Of a DNA stretch of 64,000 nt, positions 18,348 through 27,434 are shown one piece after another. The stretch spans positions 124,001 to 188,000 of the forward strand of contig NZ_VORS01000005.1 of assembly GCF_007997075.1 (NCBI RefSeq). The letters run 5' to 3'. Each line of letters opens with the position of its first letter. Position 1 is the stretch's first letter. This DNA is from Polaribacter sp. IC073. GTDB lineage: Bacteria; Bacteroidota; Bacteroidia; Flavobacteriales; Flavobacteriaceae. The notes under the pieces were generated by a model that was not told the DNA's origin, did not search any database, and saw nothing but the letters and a program-made list of their open reading frames with translations. The position numbers and the translations under genes are program-made.

Positions 18348-20066
18348 TTATCCGTTCATTGAGATTAAGAATTCATCATTATTTTTAGAGAGTTTAATTC
18401 GATCGTTAATAAATTCCATTGCTTCTATAGGATTCATATCTGCTAAGTATTTACGTAAAACCCACATTCTTTGCACTGTTTTCGCATCTAATAATAAATC
18501 GTCTCTTCTTGTAGAAGATTTAATTAAGTCGATTGCTGGGTAAATTCTTCTGTTAGAAATATTTCTATCTAATTGAAGCTCCATGTTTCCTGTTCCTTTA
18601 AATTCTTCGAAGATAACCTCGTCCATTTTAGAACCAGTTTCTGTAAGTGCAGTTGCAATAATGGTTAAAGAACCACCATTTTCTATATTTCTTGCAGCAC
18701 CAAAGAAACGTTTTGGCTTGTGTAAAGCATTTGCATCGATACCACCAGAAAGTATTTTTCCTGATGCTGGTGCAACGGTATTATAAGCTCTAGCCAAACG
18801 TGTAATTGAATCTAAAAGAATAACAACATCGTGCCCGCATTCTACTAGACGTTTTGCTTTTTCTAAAACAATATTGGCCACTTTTACGTGTTTGTCTGCA
18901 GGTTCATCAAAAGTTGAAGCAACAACTTCTCCACGAACATTACGTTTCATGTCTGTAACTTCTTCCGGTCGTTCGTCTATCAATAAAACAATTTGATACA
19001 CTTCTGGATGGTTTGCTGCAATCGCATTCGCCACATCCTTTAACAACATGGTTTTACCAGTTTTAGGTTGTGCTACAATCATACCACGTTGCCCTTTTCC
19101 TAATGGAGAAAACAAATCGATAATTCTGGTTGATAAAGAACTTCCTTTTTCTGCTAAATTGAATTTTTCTTGAGGAAATAATGGTGTTAAGTGTTCAAAA
19201 GAAACGCGATCTCTAACAATATTAGGATTCAATCCGTTAATTTTTGATACTCTAATTAAAGGAAAATATTTCTCACCTTCTTTAGGCGGACGAACATTTC
19301 CTCTCACAGTATCTCCTGTCTTTAAACCAAATAATTTAATTTGAGATTGAGAAACATAAATATCATCTGGTGATGATAAGTAATTATAGTCTGAAGAACG
19401 TAAGAAACCATACCCATCTGGCATCATTTCTAAAACACCTTCACTTTCTATAATTCCGTCAAATTCAAAATCAGGATCTCTGTATCTATTCGTAGATTTA
19501 TTTCCGTTACTTCTACTATTGTTAACTTTCTCTCTGCTTTGGTTTTTATTCTTCTGCGGAGGATTGTTTCTGTTTTGTAGAGGCTTGTTCGGTGGATTGG
19601 CAGGTTTTTGTTCTTGCTTTTCCTCCTTTTGCTTAGAAACTACAACTTCTTTCTTGTCCTCTGTTTTTGCCGGCTTTTTTACAGGCGGTTTTCTTTGAGG
19701 TCTAGGGTTTGGTTTCGGTCTTTCTGTAACAGGAGCATCCGCTGTTTTTTCAACAGGAGAAGTTTCTGTAACTACCTCTGTGCTTTCTACAGTCTGTGTT
19801 TTCTCTAAAGTTGGTGTACTTTCTGCTGTTTGAGCCTTTTTAACAACACGTTTTCGTTTAGGTTTTTCTGTTTTTTCAACTTCTTTTTCTTCTTTTTTAG
19901 GAGTTGCAGCTGCTTTTGCTTTTAAGGGGTTTGCAGCTTGTGTGTCTAAAATTTGATATACTAAATCTAATTTTTTTAATTGACTAGTTTTGGTAAGACC
20001 AATAGATTTGGCAATAGCCTGTAATTCAGCAAGAGTTTTTGCTTTTAGTTCTGAGATTTCGAACAT
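18348..20066 (-). CDS. rho: Transcription termination factor Rho, with long charged insert
   Basis: Hexameric RNA-dependent ATPase that ends transcription. Residues 1-48 are the Rho N-terminal helix bundle ([18 protein letters not shown]). Residues about 50-200 are a low-complexity Lys/Pro/Glu/Asn-rich insert. The RNA-binding OB fold follows ([20 protein letters not shown]). The ATPase domain has a P-loop written AQPKTGKT, where many Rho proteins have APPKAGKT, Walker [17 protein letters not shown] and the Q/R-loop [15 protein letters not shown]. Length 572 reflects the insert; Bacteroides Rho has a comparable disordered region reported to drive phase separation. It is monocistronic with its own leader and terminator. 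Confidence 0.96.
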   Translation of the reverse strand: MFEISELKAKTLAELQAIAKSIGLTKTSQLKKLDLVYQILDTQAANPLKAKAAATPKKEEKEVEKTEKPKRKRVVKKAQTAESTPTLEKTQTVESTEVVTETSPVEKTADAPVTERPKPNPRPQRKPPVKKPAKTEDKKEVVVSKQKEEKQEQKPANPPNKPLQNRNNPPQKNKNQSREKVNNSRSNGNKSTNRYRDPDFEFDGIIESEGVLEMMPDGYGFLRSSDYNYLSSPDDIYVSQSQIKLFGLKTGDTVRGNVRPPKEGEKYFPLIRVSKINGLNPNIVRDRVSFEHLTPLFPQEKFNLAEKGSSLSTRIIDLFSPLGKGQRGMIVAQPKTGKTMLLKDVANAIAANHPEVYQIVLLIDERPEEVTDMKRNVRGEVVASTFDEPADKHVKVANIVLEKAKRLVECGHDVVILLDSITRLARAYNTVAPASGKILSGGIDANALHKPKRFFGAARNIENGGSLTIIATALTETGSKMDEVIFEEFKGTGNMELQLDRNISNRRIYPAIDLIKSSTRRDDLLLDAKTVQRMWVLRKYLADMNPIEAMEFINDRIKLSKNNDEFLISMNG

Positions 20067-20092
20067 TCTAATATTGTTAAGTTTAAAGTATG

Positions 20093-20192
20093 AATCTTAT
20101 CTTTTTGTAAGATTTGTATGTTTTTTTGAATATTGCTATTAAGTATAGTTCTACAAAACAGCTTTTTGTGCGGTTATTATGTAACAAATATA
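20093..20192 (-). promoter_or_regulatory. Candidate rho promoter and leader hairpin
   Basis: On the minus strand TATATTTG (20192-20185) is a -7 match, although I see no clear -33 box. It would give a leader of about 110 bases containing a small hairpin (AATCTTA at 20093-20099 with TAAGATT at 20108-20114). Rho genes are often self-attenuated through their leader; that role here is inference. Confidence 0.35.
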
Positions 20193-20215
20193 TATAAAAT
20201 TTATTTAGTTGACGG

Positions 20216-20247
20216 TTTTCTTTTTAAAAAATAATATGCTACTTTTG
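20216..20247 (+). promoter_or_regulatory. Promoter of the DUF4293 gene
   Basis: TTTT at 20216-20219, a 20-bp spacer and TACTTTTG at 20240-20247; the ATG is at 20266. Confidence 0.5.
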
Positions 20248-20265
20248 TAGTATTAGAAATTACAA

Positions 20266-20697
20266 ATGATTCAAAGAATACAATCGGTATATTTATTATT
20301 AGCTTCTCTTATTTCTGGAGTTTTAATTTTTGTTTTTAATTTGTGGGAATCTATAGGAAAAGATATTTTTGCCATAGATTTGTTAAAGAGTGAGTCTTAC
20401 CTTTTAAAGGTGATTCCTGTTTTATTTTTAGTATCGGCAATTTTTGCTTTTGTAGCAATTTTTATTTTCAAAAATAGAAAGTTACAATTTGTAGTAGGTC
20501 GTTTAACAATTTTGATAAACCTTATTTTATTAGGATTATTGATTTATGTATCTCTAACGTTACCTGGAGAAGCTTCTGTTTCGGAGAAAGGTATTGGGAT
20601 GTTTATACCAATTTTGGCTATTTTGCTTGTTGTTTTGGCAAATAAAGCTATTAAAAAGGATGAAGATCTTGTAAAATCTGTAGATAGATTGCGATAA
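20266..20697 (+). CDS. DUF4293 family membrane protein
   Basis: The protein has 143 residues and four predicted membrane helices (about 6-24, 43-65, 77-96 and 109-126), with both ends probably cytoplasmic. The opening MIQRIQSVYLLLASLIS is the signature start of this Bacteroidota-only family of unknown function, which in flavobacteria is commonly found next to rho, as here. It is single, with its own promoter and a strong terminator. Confidence 0.85.
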   Translation: MIQRIQSVYLLLASLISGVLIFVFNLWESIGKDIFAIDLLKSESYLLKVIPVLFLVSAIFAFVAIFIFKNRKLQFVVGRLTILINLILLGLLIYVSLTLPGEASVSEKGIGMFIPILAILLVVLANKAIKKDEDLVKSVDRLR

Positions 20698-20729
20698 AAC
20701 TAACATCTTAGTATATTTAGTGCGAAAAG

Positions 20730-20757
20730 AAACCGAGATTTATTCTCGGTTTTTTTA
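20730..20757 (+). terminator. Terminator of the DUF4293 gene
   Basis: Hairpin AAACCGAG / CTCGGTTT with a 7-base loop, followed by seven T. Confidence 0.85.
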
Positions 20758-20880
20758 TTTTACATCCTTAAATAAGATTTTTAATATTTTTTAAAAAAAA
20801 AATTACTTTTTTTATAACTCCAAAAGGGTTTAAAATAGGGTTTTTTAAAAAACTAATAATCAGTTATTTAAGGTGTTCGG

Positions 20881-20947
20881 TATCCCTGAATTCAGGGATA
20901 CGTATCCCTGAATTCAGGGATGCTAAAAACATACTGTTTTCAGGGAT
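20881..20947. promoter_or_regulatory. Triple palindromic operator upstream of the response-regulator gene
   Basis: TATCCCTGAATTCAGGGATA at 20881-20900 is a perfect 20-bp palindrome. It recurs at 20903-20922 with one end mismatch, and the two copies joined through CG make a perfect 40-bp palindrome at 20882-20921. A third, degenerate site (CTGTTTTCAGGGAT, 20934-20947) touches the -33 box. Centres lie at 20890.5, 20912.5 and 20938.5, spacings of 22 and 26 bp. This is the layout of a multi-dimer operator controlling the promoter at 20946-20977. Confidence 0.75.
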
Positions 20948-20977
20948 TGTACAGTCTAATAATCTAGTTTAAATTTG
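20946..20977 (+). promoter_or_regulatory. Promoter of the response-regulator gene
   Basis: ATTG at 20946-20949, a 20-bp spacer and TAAATTTG at 20970-20977, ATG at 20989. The -33 box overlaps the third operator site. Confidence 0.7.
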
Positions 20978-20988
20978 TAGAGTAAACA

Positions 20989-21654
20989 ATGAGAAAAAAA
21001 ATATACGTTCACGTAGCTGATGACCACAAAATTTTAATTGAAGGTATCATCGCTGTAATAAATACTGATGAAGATATTGAGATAAGAGATTTCTCTTTAA
21101 CCGGACAAGAAGTAATTGATTGGTTTAAAAAAAAGGAGAACAAAGCAGATGTTTTAATATTAGACATCACCATGCCAGTTTTAGATGGTTTTGAAGTTTT
21201 AAAATATTTTTACGAGAAAAGAATAAATCAAAAAGTAATTGTTTTATCTAGTTATGATGATGTGAAGATTGTTCAAGAAGTTTTAAGATTAGGAGCTAGT
21301 GGTTACATCTCTAAAAACAATGCAGGAGAGCACATTATCAAAGCAATTAAAGCAGTTGCAAATGGAGAACAGTATTTTAGTAATGACATTCAAGATGAGT
21401 TGTTAAAAGGTATCTCTGGGCAGAGAGCAAGAAAAGGAGATATGCCAGAAGACTTTTTGTTTGAGTCTTTAACAGAGCGAGAGAAAGATGTCTTACGGTT
21501 TGTAACAAAAGAATTAAGTACAGGTGAGATCGCAGATAAAATGAATATAAGCCATCATACCGTAGAATCATATAGAAAAAAATTATTAAAAAAATTAAAT
21601 GTAAAAAATTCAGTAGGATTAGCAATGTATGCAGTAAAGTTTAAGTTAGTATAA
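20989..21654 (+). CDS. NarL/FixJ-type response regulator (REC plus LuxR HTH)
   Basis: Cytoplasmic DNA-binding response regulator of 221 residues. The receiver domain (about 5-125) has the acidic pair Asp11-Asp12, the phospho-acceptor Asp59 in VLILDITMP, and Lys109 in GYISKN. A GerE/LuxR helix-turn-helix lies at about 155-215 (LTEREKDVLRFVTKELSTGE, then IADKMNISHHTVESYRKKLL). The histidine kinase two genes downstream is the obvious partner. It sits directly behind a triple palindromic operator and may regulate itself (inference), since dimeric LuxR-type regulators bind palindromes near 20 bp. Confidence 0.93.
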   Translation: MRKKIYVHVADDHKILIEGIIAVINTDEDIEIRDFSLTGQEVIDWFKKKENKADVLILDITMPVLDGFEVLKYFYEKRINQKVIVLSSYDDVKIVQEVLRLGASGYISKNNAGEHIIKAIKAVANGEQYFSNDIQDELLKGISGQRARKGDMPEDFLFESLTEREKDVLRFVTKELSTGEIADKMNISHHTVESYRKKLLKKLNVKNSVGLAMYAVKFKLV

Positions 21655-21813
21655 CCTATCCCTTATTTAAGTTTTAGATTTAAAATATCTATCCCCTAAA
21701 AAACTTAAATGCATTCCCCCAAATATTAGTACTAGATATTTGTATACATTGTTTCTCTTACATATTAATCCCCTAATCAACTATTTTGAAACCTCAATAA
21801 ACCCTATTTTATT

Positions 21814-22524
21814 ATGAAAATCATCAAATTATTATCTTTCGTTATTGTGTCTGCATTTATGTTTTCTTCATGTTCTAGTAATGAGAATTTACTTCCTGAA
21901 GCAGAAACAACAAATTCGTTAAAATCATATAAAGTAAAAAGAGATGCTTCTGGTGCGTATTCAATTGATTTTGATTTAGAAAATAATGTAAAATCAGAAA
22001 TCGTTAAAAATCACGATACAAATACAAATGAATTTCATTTGTTTAAATCAGATTATACTACCAGTAAAAAACAATCTGAAGAATTATTAATTAATGGTAA
22101 TAAATTAAGTATTGGTTTTATAGATACTAGAACAGATAGAAATTCTAATATAACCATTGAAGATGATAACACTTCTTTAGCAAAAACAAGTGATATAAAT
22201 CCAAGAATGTTATCAGAATATAGCATTTCTAGTAATGAGGATGGATCATATAACTTAGACTTTAAAGTGAAGAATAAAGTAAGTGTAGATTTTATTTATA
22301 ATGAAGAAATGAGTACTTATGAGATTCATTTGGAAGAAGGGAAGTCAGGAGAGACAAATTTTTCTAGAAACCTGACTAAGATAGCTGGTTTAACATTGAA
22401 AATTGATTTTGTAAACCATACAATTGATAATAGCAATGCTAAAGGCTATTCTTTTAAAGAAACAACACCTAGAAGAAAGCCTAGAATTGCTGTTGATAAT
22501 GGTGAAAGTGGGGAAAATTTATAA
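21814..22524 (+). CDS. Lipoprotein with a duplicated domain, between response regulator and kinase
   Basis: Signal peptide with lipobox FSSC (Cys20) in MKIIKLLSFVIVSAFMFSSC. Two tandem copies of one domain follow: copy 1 at about residues 37-108 (YKVKRDASGAYSIDFDLENN ... LLINGNKLSIGFIDTRTD) and copy 2 at about 129-212 (YSISSNEDGSYNLDFKVKNK ... IAGLTLKIDFVNHTID). Each has a Y-x-V/I-x-x-x-x-x-G-x-Y-x-x-D-F opening and an N-K/T-L-x-I-x-F ending. No family is recognised. It lies between the response regulator and the histidine kinase and could be a sensing partner or the main output of the system (inference). Confidence 0.6.
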   Translation: MKIIKLLSFVIVSAFMFSSCSSNENLLPEAETTNSLKSYKVKRDASGAYSIDFDLENNVKSEIVKNHDTNTNEFHLFKSDYTTSKKQSEELLINGNKLSIGFIDTRTDRNSNITIEDDNTSLAKTSDINPRMLSEYSISSNEDGSYNLDFKVKNKVSVDFIYNEEMSTYEIHLEEGKSGETNFSRNLTKIAGLTLKIDFVNHTIDNSNAKGYSFKETTPRRKPRIAVDNGESGENL

Positions 22525-22542
22525 TTTCTAATAAAAATATAT

Positions 22543-24339
22543 TTGAAAAAGAGAATTCAAACACTATTTTGCATATTTTATATTTCTTTTAATATCTACC
22601 AATTAAAAGCTGCCCCCAATAATAGATATGGTACTGAAGAGGTTTCAACTAGTGAAACTTCTTCAGTATTTCTATTTAAAATAGATTCTGTTTTTATCAG
22701 AAAATATAATAAGGTTTTAAAAAAGTATAAAGAAGAAAGTTACATAGAAGCATTGCGGGATGCGTTAAAAATTTATGATGAATCTAAAAGTCATGCTAAT
22801 AAGGACAACATTTATAAAATTACTTCACTTATTGCAGATATCTATGATAAAGCAAATAATCATGAAAGAGCATTAGACTATTATAAAGAGTCTTTATTAG
22901 TTCTAAACAGCAAAATATATTTAGACAATCTAAGCAATGATTACTCATTAAAAAATATAGCAAAAACCTATTTAAGAATAGGTAGTACATTTCAAAGACT
23001 TATGAAAAGGGATAGTGCTAAGTATTATTTTGAGAAAATTGATAGCTTAGCAAGTGTCAATGACGAAATAATAATATATAAAGCTGCTTCCTACACTAAT
23101 TTAGCTGGAATATATGAATTAGACTCGTTATTTGATAAGGCTATTGTATATGCTGAAAAAGCAATTATTCTTCATAAAATAACAAATAATAAAATAAGTG
23201 AAGCTAAAGCAACCGTGAACTTGGGAAATATCTATTTATCTATTAATAATTTTTTAAAGTCTAAAGAGACATATTTAAAAGGTATTGAACTGATAAAAAA
23301 TGATAATAAACAAACTGCCGTAAGGCTAAAAGCAGACCTATATTACAACTTAGCTTGGGCAATGCGTAACTTAAAAGAATATGAAGCTTATGACAACCTC
23401 GAGCTTTCTTATGAAATTGAAGATGGCATAAGAGACAAGGAAGTAAGAAGAATGGTTGAGGAGGTTACAGCAAATTTTGATGTAGAAGGCGTGAAAAAAG
23501 AGGAGGAAAATAAAAGGTTGCGACAAAATGAAATTTTCTGGAAATTTGCAATTGCAGCTGCAATTATAATCATAACGTTGCTTTACTGGTTGAGTTTAAA
23601 TAGATTGAAACAAAAAAATTTAGGACTAAAATTATCTCAAACCCAGTTATTACAAAATCAGAATATAGAAAAACTTAAATCTGAATCTCAAACAAGAATT
23701 TTAAATGCAACGATAGATGGTAAGGAATCTGAGCGAAAAGAAATTGCAGAAACACTTCATGATAGTGTAAGTGCATTATTATCTTCTGCGAATCTTCATT
23801 TAATTGCAACTAAATCTCAGTTTAAAGGAAATGTTCCAATAGAAATAGATAAAACTCAAAGCATTATTGCAGAAGCCTCTCTAAAAATTAGAGATCTATC
23901 TCACACACTGGTTTCTGCGGTATTACTAAAATTCGGATTGAACTTTGCGCTAAAAGATATGGCTTCTAAGTACTCTAATTCTGCTTTATATGTTGATACC
24001 GATATTTCTGACATAAGAAGGTACCATCAAAATTTTGAAATAAAAATATACAATATTATTCAAGAATTTGTAAATAATATATTAAAACACAGTAAAGCAA
24101 AAAATGCTATTATAAAACTTTATGAGAAAAATAATAGCATTTATTTTAAAATTTCTGATGATGGTATTGGATTTGACAAAACAGAGATCTCTAATAAAGA
24201 TGGTTTAGGATTAAATCAAATTGATGCTAGAATACAAATGATGCACGGTAAGTTTTTAATAGAATCTAACCTTGGGAAAGGAACCGTTGTCTCAGTAGAA
24301 TTACCAATTGTAGAAAAAGGAGTGATTAACCACGGGTAG
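22543..24339 (+). CDS. TPR-sensor histidine kinase (HisKA_3 type)
   Basis: Starts with TTG 19 bases after the lipoprotein gene; no ATG is available before the signal peptide (MKKRIQTLFCIFYISFNIYQ). Residues about 60-290 form periplasmic TPR-like helices (YIEALRDALKIYDESK, HERALDYYKESLLVLN, KATVNLGNIYLSINN). One membrane helix lies at 333-353. A coiled segment follows. The dimerisation/phosphorylation helix carries His406 in ERKEIAETLHDSVSALLSS. The HATPase has N-box IIQEFVNNILKHSKA, ISDDGIGFD and GLGLNQIDAR. It phosphorylates a NarL-type regulator, most likely the one at 20989. Its last 14 bases overlap the convergent phosphoesterase gene. Confidence 0.9.
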   Translation: MKKRIQTLFCIFYISFNIYQLKAAPNNRYGTEEVSTSETSSVFLFKIDSVFIRKYNKVLKKYKEESYIEALRDALKIYDESKSHANKDNIYKITSLIADIYDKANNHERALDYYKESLLVLNSKIYLDNLSNDYSLKNIAKTYLRIGSTFQRLMKRDSAKYYFEKIDSLASVNDEIIIYKAASYTNLAGIYELDSLFDKAIVYAEKAIILHKITNNKISEAKATVNLGNIYLSINNFLKSKETYLKGIELIKNDNKQTAVRLKADLYYNLAWAMRNLKEYEAYDNLELSYEIEDGIRDKEVRRMVEEVTANFDVEGVKKEEENKRLRQNEIFWKFAIAAAIIIITLLYWLSLNRLKQKNLGLKLSQTQLLQNQNIEKLKSESQTRILNATIDGKESERKEIAETLHDSVSALLSSANLHLIATKSQFKGNVPIEIDKTQSIIAEASLKIRDLSHTLVSAVLLKFGLNFALKDMASKYSNSALYVDTDISDIRRYHQNFEIKIYNIIQEFVNNILKHSKAKNAIIKLYEKNNSIYFKISDDGIGFDKTEISNKDGLGLNQIDARIQMMHGKFLIESNLGKGTVVSVELPIVEKGVINHG

Positions 24340-24823
24340 CTAATTCTATGATTTCTAAATTTTTAATTTCTCCGTTTTCTAATTGAAATCTTAGCATGGT
24401 TCTAATTTTGTGAAAACCATGGTTTCCCGCAGCACCTGGGTTTAAGTGTAATAAGTTTAATTTCTTGTCATATTGTACTTTTAATATATGAGAATGACCA
24501 GAAATAAAAACTTTAGGTGGATTTTCTTTAATTTCTTCTTTAATTCGTCTGTAGTAATTATTAGGATAACCACCAATATGCGTCATCCAAACAGTTACAT
24601 TTTCAACTTCAAATTTTAAATCTAAAGGAAATTCTGCTCTTGCATCTTGATCATCAATATTACCATAAACCGCACGCAAGGGCTTAAGTTTTTTAATAGT
24701 ATCGGTAACATCTAAGTTGCCAATATCGCCTACATGCCAAACTTCATCTGCTTGCTTTACAAACTTTAAAATTTGTGCATCTATAAAACTATGTGTGTCC
24801 GATAATAATAGTATTTTCTTCAT
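24326..24823 (-). CDS. Metallophosphoesterase, YfcE/MJ0936 family
   Basis: Calcineurin-like phosphodiesterase of 165 residues acting in the cytoplasm on an unknown phosphodiester. Metal ligands are visible: Asp9 and His11 in LLLSDTHSF, GDIGNLD, YGNIDDQ, and the C-terminal GHSH followed by HLNPGA. The ATG at 24823 (MKKILLLSDTHSF) is chosen; the longer frame to 24916 adds 31 residues unlike the family. It overlaps the 3' end of the convergent kinase gene. Confidence 0.88.
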   Translation of the reverse strand: MKKILLLSDTHSFIDAQILKFVKQADEVWHVGDIGNLDVTDTIKKLKPLRAVYGNIDDQDARAEFPLDLKFEVENVTVWMTHIGGYPNNYYRRIKEEIKENPPKVFISGHSHILKVQYDKKLNLLHLNPGAAGNHGFHKIRTMLRFQLENGEIKNLEIIELATRG

Positions 24824-24921
24824 TAAAAAGGAGTAGGAAAAGTTTAACGTCTCTTCCAGTTTCAAAAATACTAATAACAAAATAAATTCCGTAATTTTAC
24901 GGTCTACAAAAAACAATTTTC

Positions 24922-25647
24922 TTGAGATATTTTATAGAACTTTCTTATAACGGAAAAAAGTATCATGGTTGGCAAATTCAGCCAGATGTTATCTCTGTAC
25001 AAGAAGAATTAAATAATGCTGTAAGTACAATTCTACAAGAAAAAATAGCCGTTGTTGGGGCAGGAAGAACAGATACAGGGGTTCATGCATCACAAATGTT
25101 TGCGCATTTTAATGTAGAAAAACTCATTCATGGAGATATAGTTCATAAACTGAACTCAATTTTACCAAATGACATTACTGTATACAACGTGTTTTTAGTA
25201 GAGGAAGAAAAGCACGCAAGATTTAATGCAGAAAGTAGAAGTTATGAGTACAGAATCTGGTTGGGAAGAAATCCGTTTTTGTTAGATTTTTCATGGCAAA
25301 TTCATTCACAGGAATTAGATGTTTCTAAAATGAATGAAGCAGCAAGTATATTGTTGGAGTATGAAGATTTTGAAACATTTTCTAAAGTAAAAACAGATGT
25401 ATATACTTTTAATTGTGATGTAACTGCAGCTTTTTGGGTACAAGAAGGTAATTTATTAACCTTTCATATTTCAGCAAATAGATTTCTAAGAAATATGGTA
25501 AGAGCCATAGTTGGTACTTTGGTAGATGTTGGTTTAAACAGAATCTCAATAGAAGCGTTTAGAAAAATTATAGAAAGTAAAAACAGAAGTAACGCAGGCT
25601 TATCTGTACCCGCAAAAGGATTATTTTTAACACAAATAAAATATTAA
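24922..25647 (+). CDS. truA: tRNA pseudouridine(38-40) synthase TruA
   Basis: Makes pseudouridine at positions 38-40 of the anticodon arm of many tRNAs. The catalytic Asp51 lies in GAGRTDTGVHA, with NGKKYHGWQIQ at the N-terminus and NRFLRNMVRAIVGTLVDVG near the C-terminus. Length 241 is normal. The start is TTG at 24922, which gives the family opening MRYFIELSYNG. The next gene, an ABC exporter, starts 3 bases after its stop. Confidence 0.95.
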   Translation: MRYFIELSYNGKKYHGWQIQPDVISVQEELNNAVSTILQEKIAVVGAGRTDTGVHASQMFAHFNVEKLIHGDIVHKLNSILPNDITVYNVFLVEEEKHARFNAESRSYEYRIWLGRNPFLLDFSWQIHSQELDVSKMNEAASILLEYEDFETFSKVKTDVYTFNCDVTAAFWVQEGNLLTFHISANRFLRNMVRAIVGTLVDVGLNRISIEAFRKIIESKNRSNAGLSVPAKGLFLTQIKY

Positions 25648-25650
25648 GTT

Positions 25651-27417
25651 TTGGCAAATAAAACAGGAAATGCTTTTGATATGGGTATCTTTTTAAGACT
25701 TATGAGTTTTGCAAAGAGATATAAACGTAACTTTATTATTGCTTCTAGTGCTACCATTCTTTTGGCTGGTGTTGCTTTGTTAACGCCTATTATTCTTAAA
25801 GACGCCGTAGATTTATACATTACAAATAAAGATTCTAAAGGATTAGTAAACAGTGTTTTATTAATGTTTGGTGTTTTAATGCTAGAAGTACTTTTAAGGT
25901 TTACCTTTATTTATTATGCCAATTGGGTAGGACAACATGTTATTAGAGATATTAGAGCAAAGATTTTTAGACATATTCTTCAATTTAGAATGTCTTACTT
26001 CGACAAGAATTCTGTAGGTAGATTAGTCACTAGAGTTGTGTCTGATATTGAAACAATTGCCGCTTTTTTTAGCAGTGGTGTTTTTACAATTGTAAGTGAT
26101 GTTTTACAAATGTTTGCTGTTATTATTGTGATGTTTTTTATCAATTGGAAGCTAGCACTTATTGCAATTGCAGTTTTACCAATTTTATTATATGCAACAA
26201 AAGTTTTTCAAAAAGCAATAAAAGCTACTTTTCAAGAAGTTAGAAATCAGGTAGCCAATTTAAACGGATTTGTGCAAGAAAGAGTTACAGGAATGAAAAT
26301 TGTTCAACTCTTTAATCGAGAGAAAATTGAATATGATAACTTTAAGAATATCAACAATAAACACAAAATAGCCTACATAAAAACCATTTGGTATTTTTCT
26401 ATTTTCTTTCCTATTGCAGAAATTTTATCATCTATTGGTATCGGTTTAATTGTTTGGTTTGGGAGTAAGCAAGTAATTGGTGGCGCAGTTCCAGGACCCG
26501 GTACGGTTATGGCTTTTGTACAAATGGCACAAATGTTATTTAGACCTTTAAGGCAAATTGCAGATAAATTTAACCAACTTCAAATGGGAATTGTTTCTGG
26601 AGAACGAGTTTTTAATATTATTGATACAGAAAGTTCGATTTCTAAAAACGGAACAATTGAAGCAAAAAACCTACGAGGAAGTATCAATTTTAAAGATGTA
26701 AGGTTTAGTTATATTAAAGGGGAAGAAGTCTTAAAAGGAATAAATTTAGATGTTAAAAGCGGACAAACAGTTGCTATTGTTGGTGCAACTGGCGCAGGAA
26801 AATCAACCATAATTAACTTGTTAAATCGTTTTTATGAAATTGATAGTGGTGTTATTTGTGTAGATGATATCGCTATAGACACCTATAAGTTAGAAAGCTT
26901 AAGAGATCAAGTTGCTGTTGTTTTACAGGATGTTTTTCTGTTTTCAGATTCAATATTTAACAACATAACTTTAAAAAATGATACCATTTCTATGGAAGAA
27001 GTAGAAAAAGCAGCAAAACAAATAGGAATTCATGATTTTATTATGACACTTCCTGGAGGTTATGATTATAACGTAAAAGAAAGAGGCGCAATGCTTTCTT
27101 CTGGGCAAAGACAATTAATTGCATTTTTAAGAGCTTATGTAAGTAAACCAAGTATTTTAATTTTAGACGAAGCAACTTCTTCTGTAGATGCACATGCAGA
27201 AAAAATGATACAATATGCTACGGAAACCATTACAAAAGATAGAACCTCAATTGTAATTGCGCATAGATTAGCAACCATTAAGCAAGCCGATAAAATTATT
27301 GTAATGGATAAAGGTTTAATTGTTGAAGAAGGAACACACTCCGAATTATTAGAAAAGAAAAATGGCTACTATAAGAATTTGTATGACAAGCAGTTTAGTT
27401 TAGATGTTGCTTCTTAA
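25651..27417 (+). CDS. ABC exporter, fused membrane and ATPase domains
   Basis: Type IV (MsbA/MdlB-like) half transporter of 588 residues that works as a dimer. Six membrane helices span about 28-305, including the RLVTRVVSDIETIAAFF intracellular-loop segment. The ATPase domain at about 340-580 has Walker A VGATGAGKST, signature LSSGQRQLIAFLRAY, Walker B ILILDEATSSVD and the switch IVIAHRLAT. The substrate is unknown; lipid or drug export is the family norm. Start TTG at 25651, three bases after truA, so the two are likely co-transcribed. Confidence 0.9.
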   Translation: MANKTGNAFDMGIFLRLMSFAKRYKRNFIIASSATILLAGVALLTPIILKDAVDLYITNKDSKGLVNSVLLMFGVLMLEVLLRFTFIYYANWVGQHVIRDIRAKIFRHILQFRMSYFDKNSVGRLVTRVVSDIETIAAFFSSGVFTIVSDVLQMFAVIIVMFFINWKLALIAIAVLPILLYATKVFQKAIKATFQEVRNQVANLNGFVQERVTGMKIVQLFNREKIEYDNFKNINNKHKIAYIKTIWYFSIFFPIAEILSSIGIGLIVWFGSKQVIGGAVPGPGTVMAFVQMAQMLFRPLRQIADKFNQLQMGIVSGERVFNIIDTESSISKNGTIEAKNLRGSINFKDVRFSYIKGEEVLKGINLDVKSGQTVAIVGATGAGKSTIINLLNRFYEIDSGVICVDDIAIDTYKLESLRDQVAVVLQDVFLFSDSIFNNITLKNDTISMEEVEKAAKQIGIHDFIMTLPGGYDYNVKERGAMLSSGQRQLIAFLRAYVSKPSILILDEATSSVDAHAEKMIQYATETITKDRTSIVIAHRLATIKQADKIIVMDKGLIVEEGTHSELLEKKNGYYKNLYDKQFSLDVAS

Positions 27418-27434
27418 AATAGTTTGAGAAGACA

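Noticed and set aside
20881-20922. The 40-bp palindrome as a terminator
   Set aside because: No T run follows, it lies just upstream of a promoter, and the DUF4293 gene already has a terminator at 20730-20757.
23500-24339. TPR-kinase as a DNA-binding hybrid
   Set aside because: It ends with the HATPase domain; no receiver or helix-turn-helix is present.
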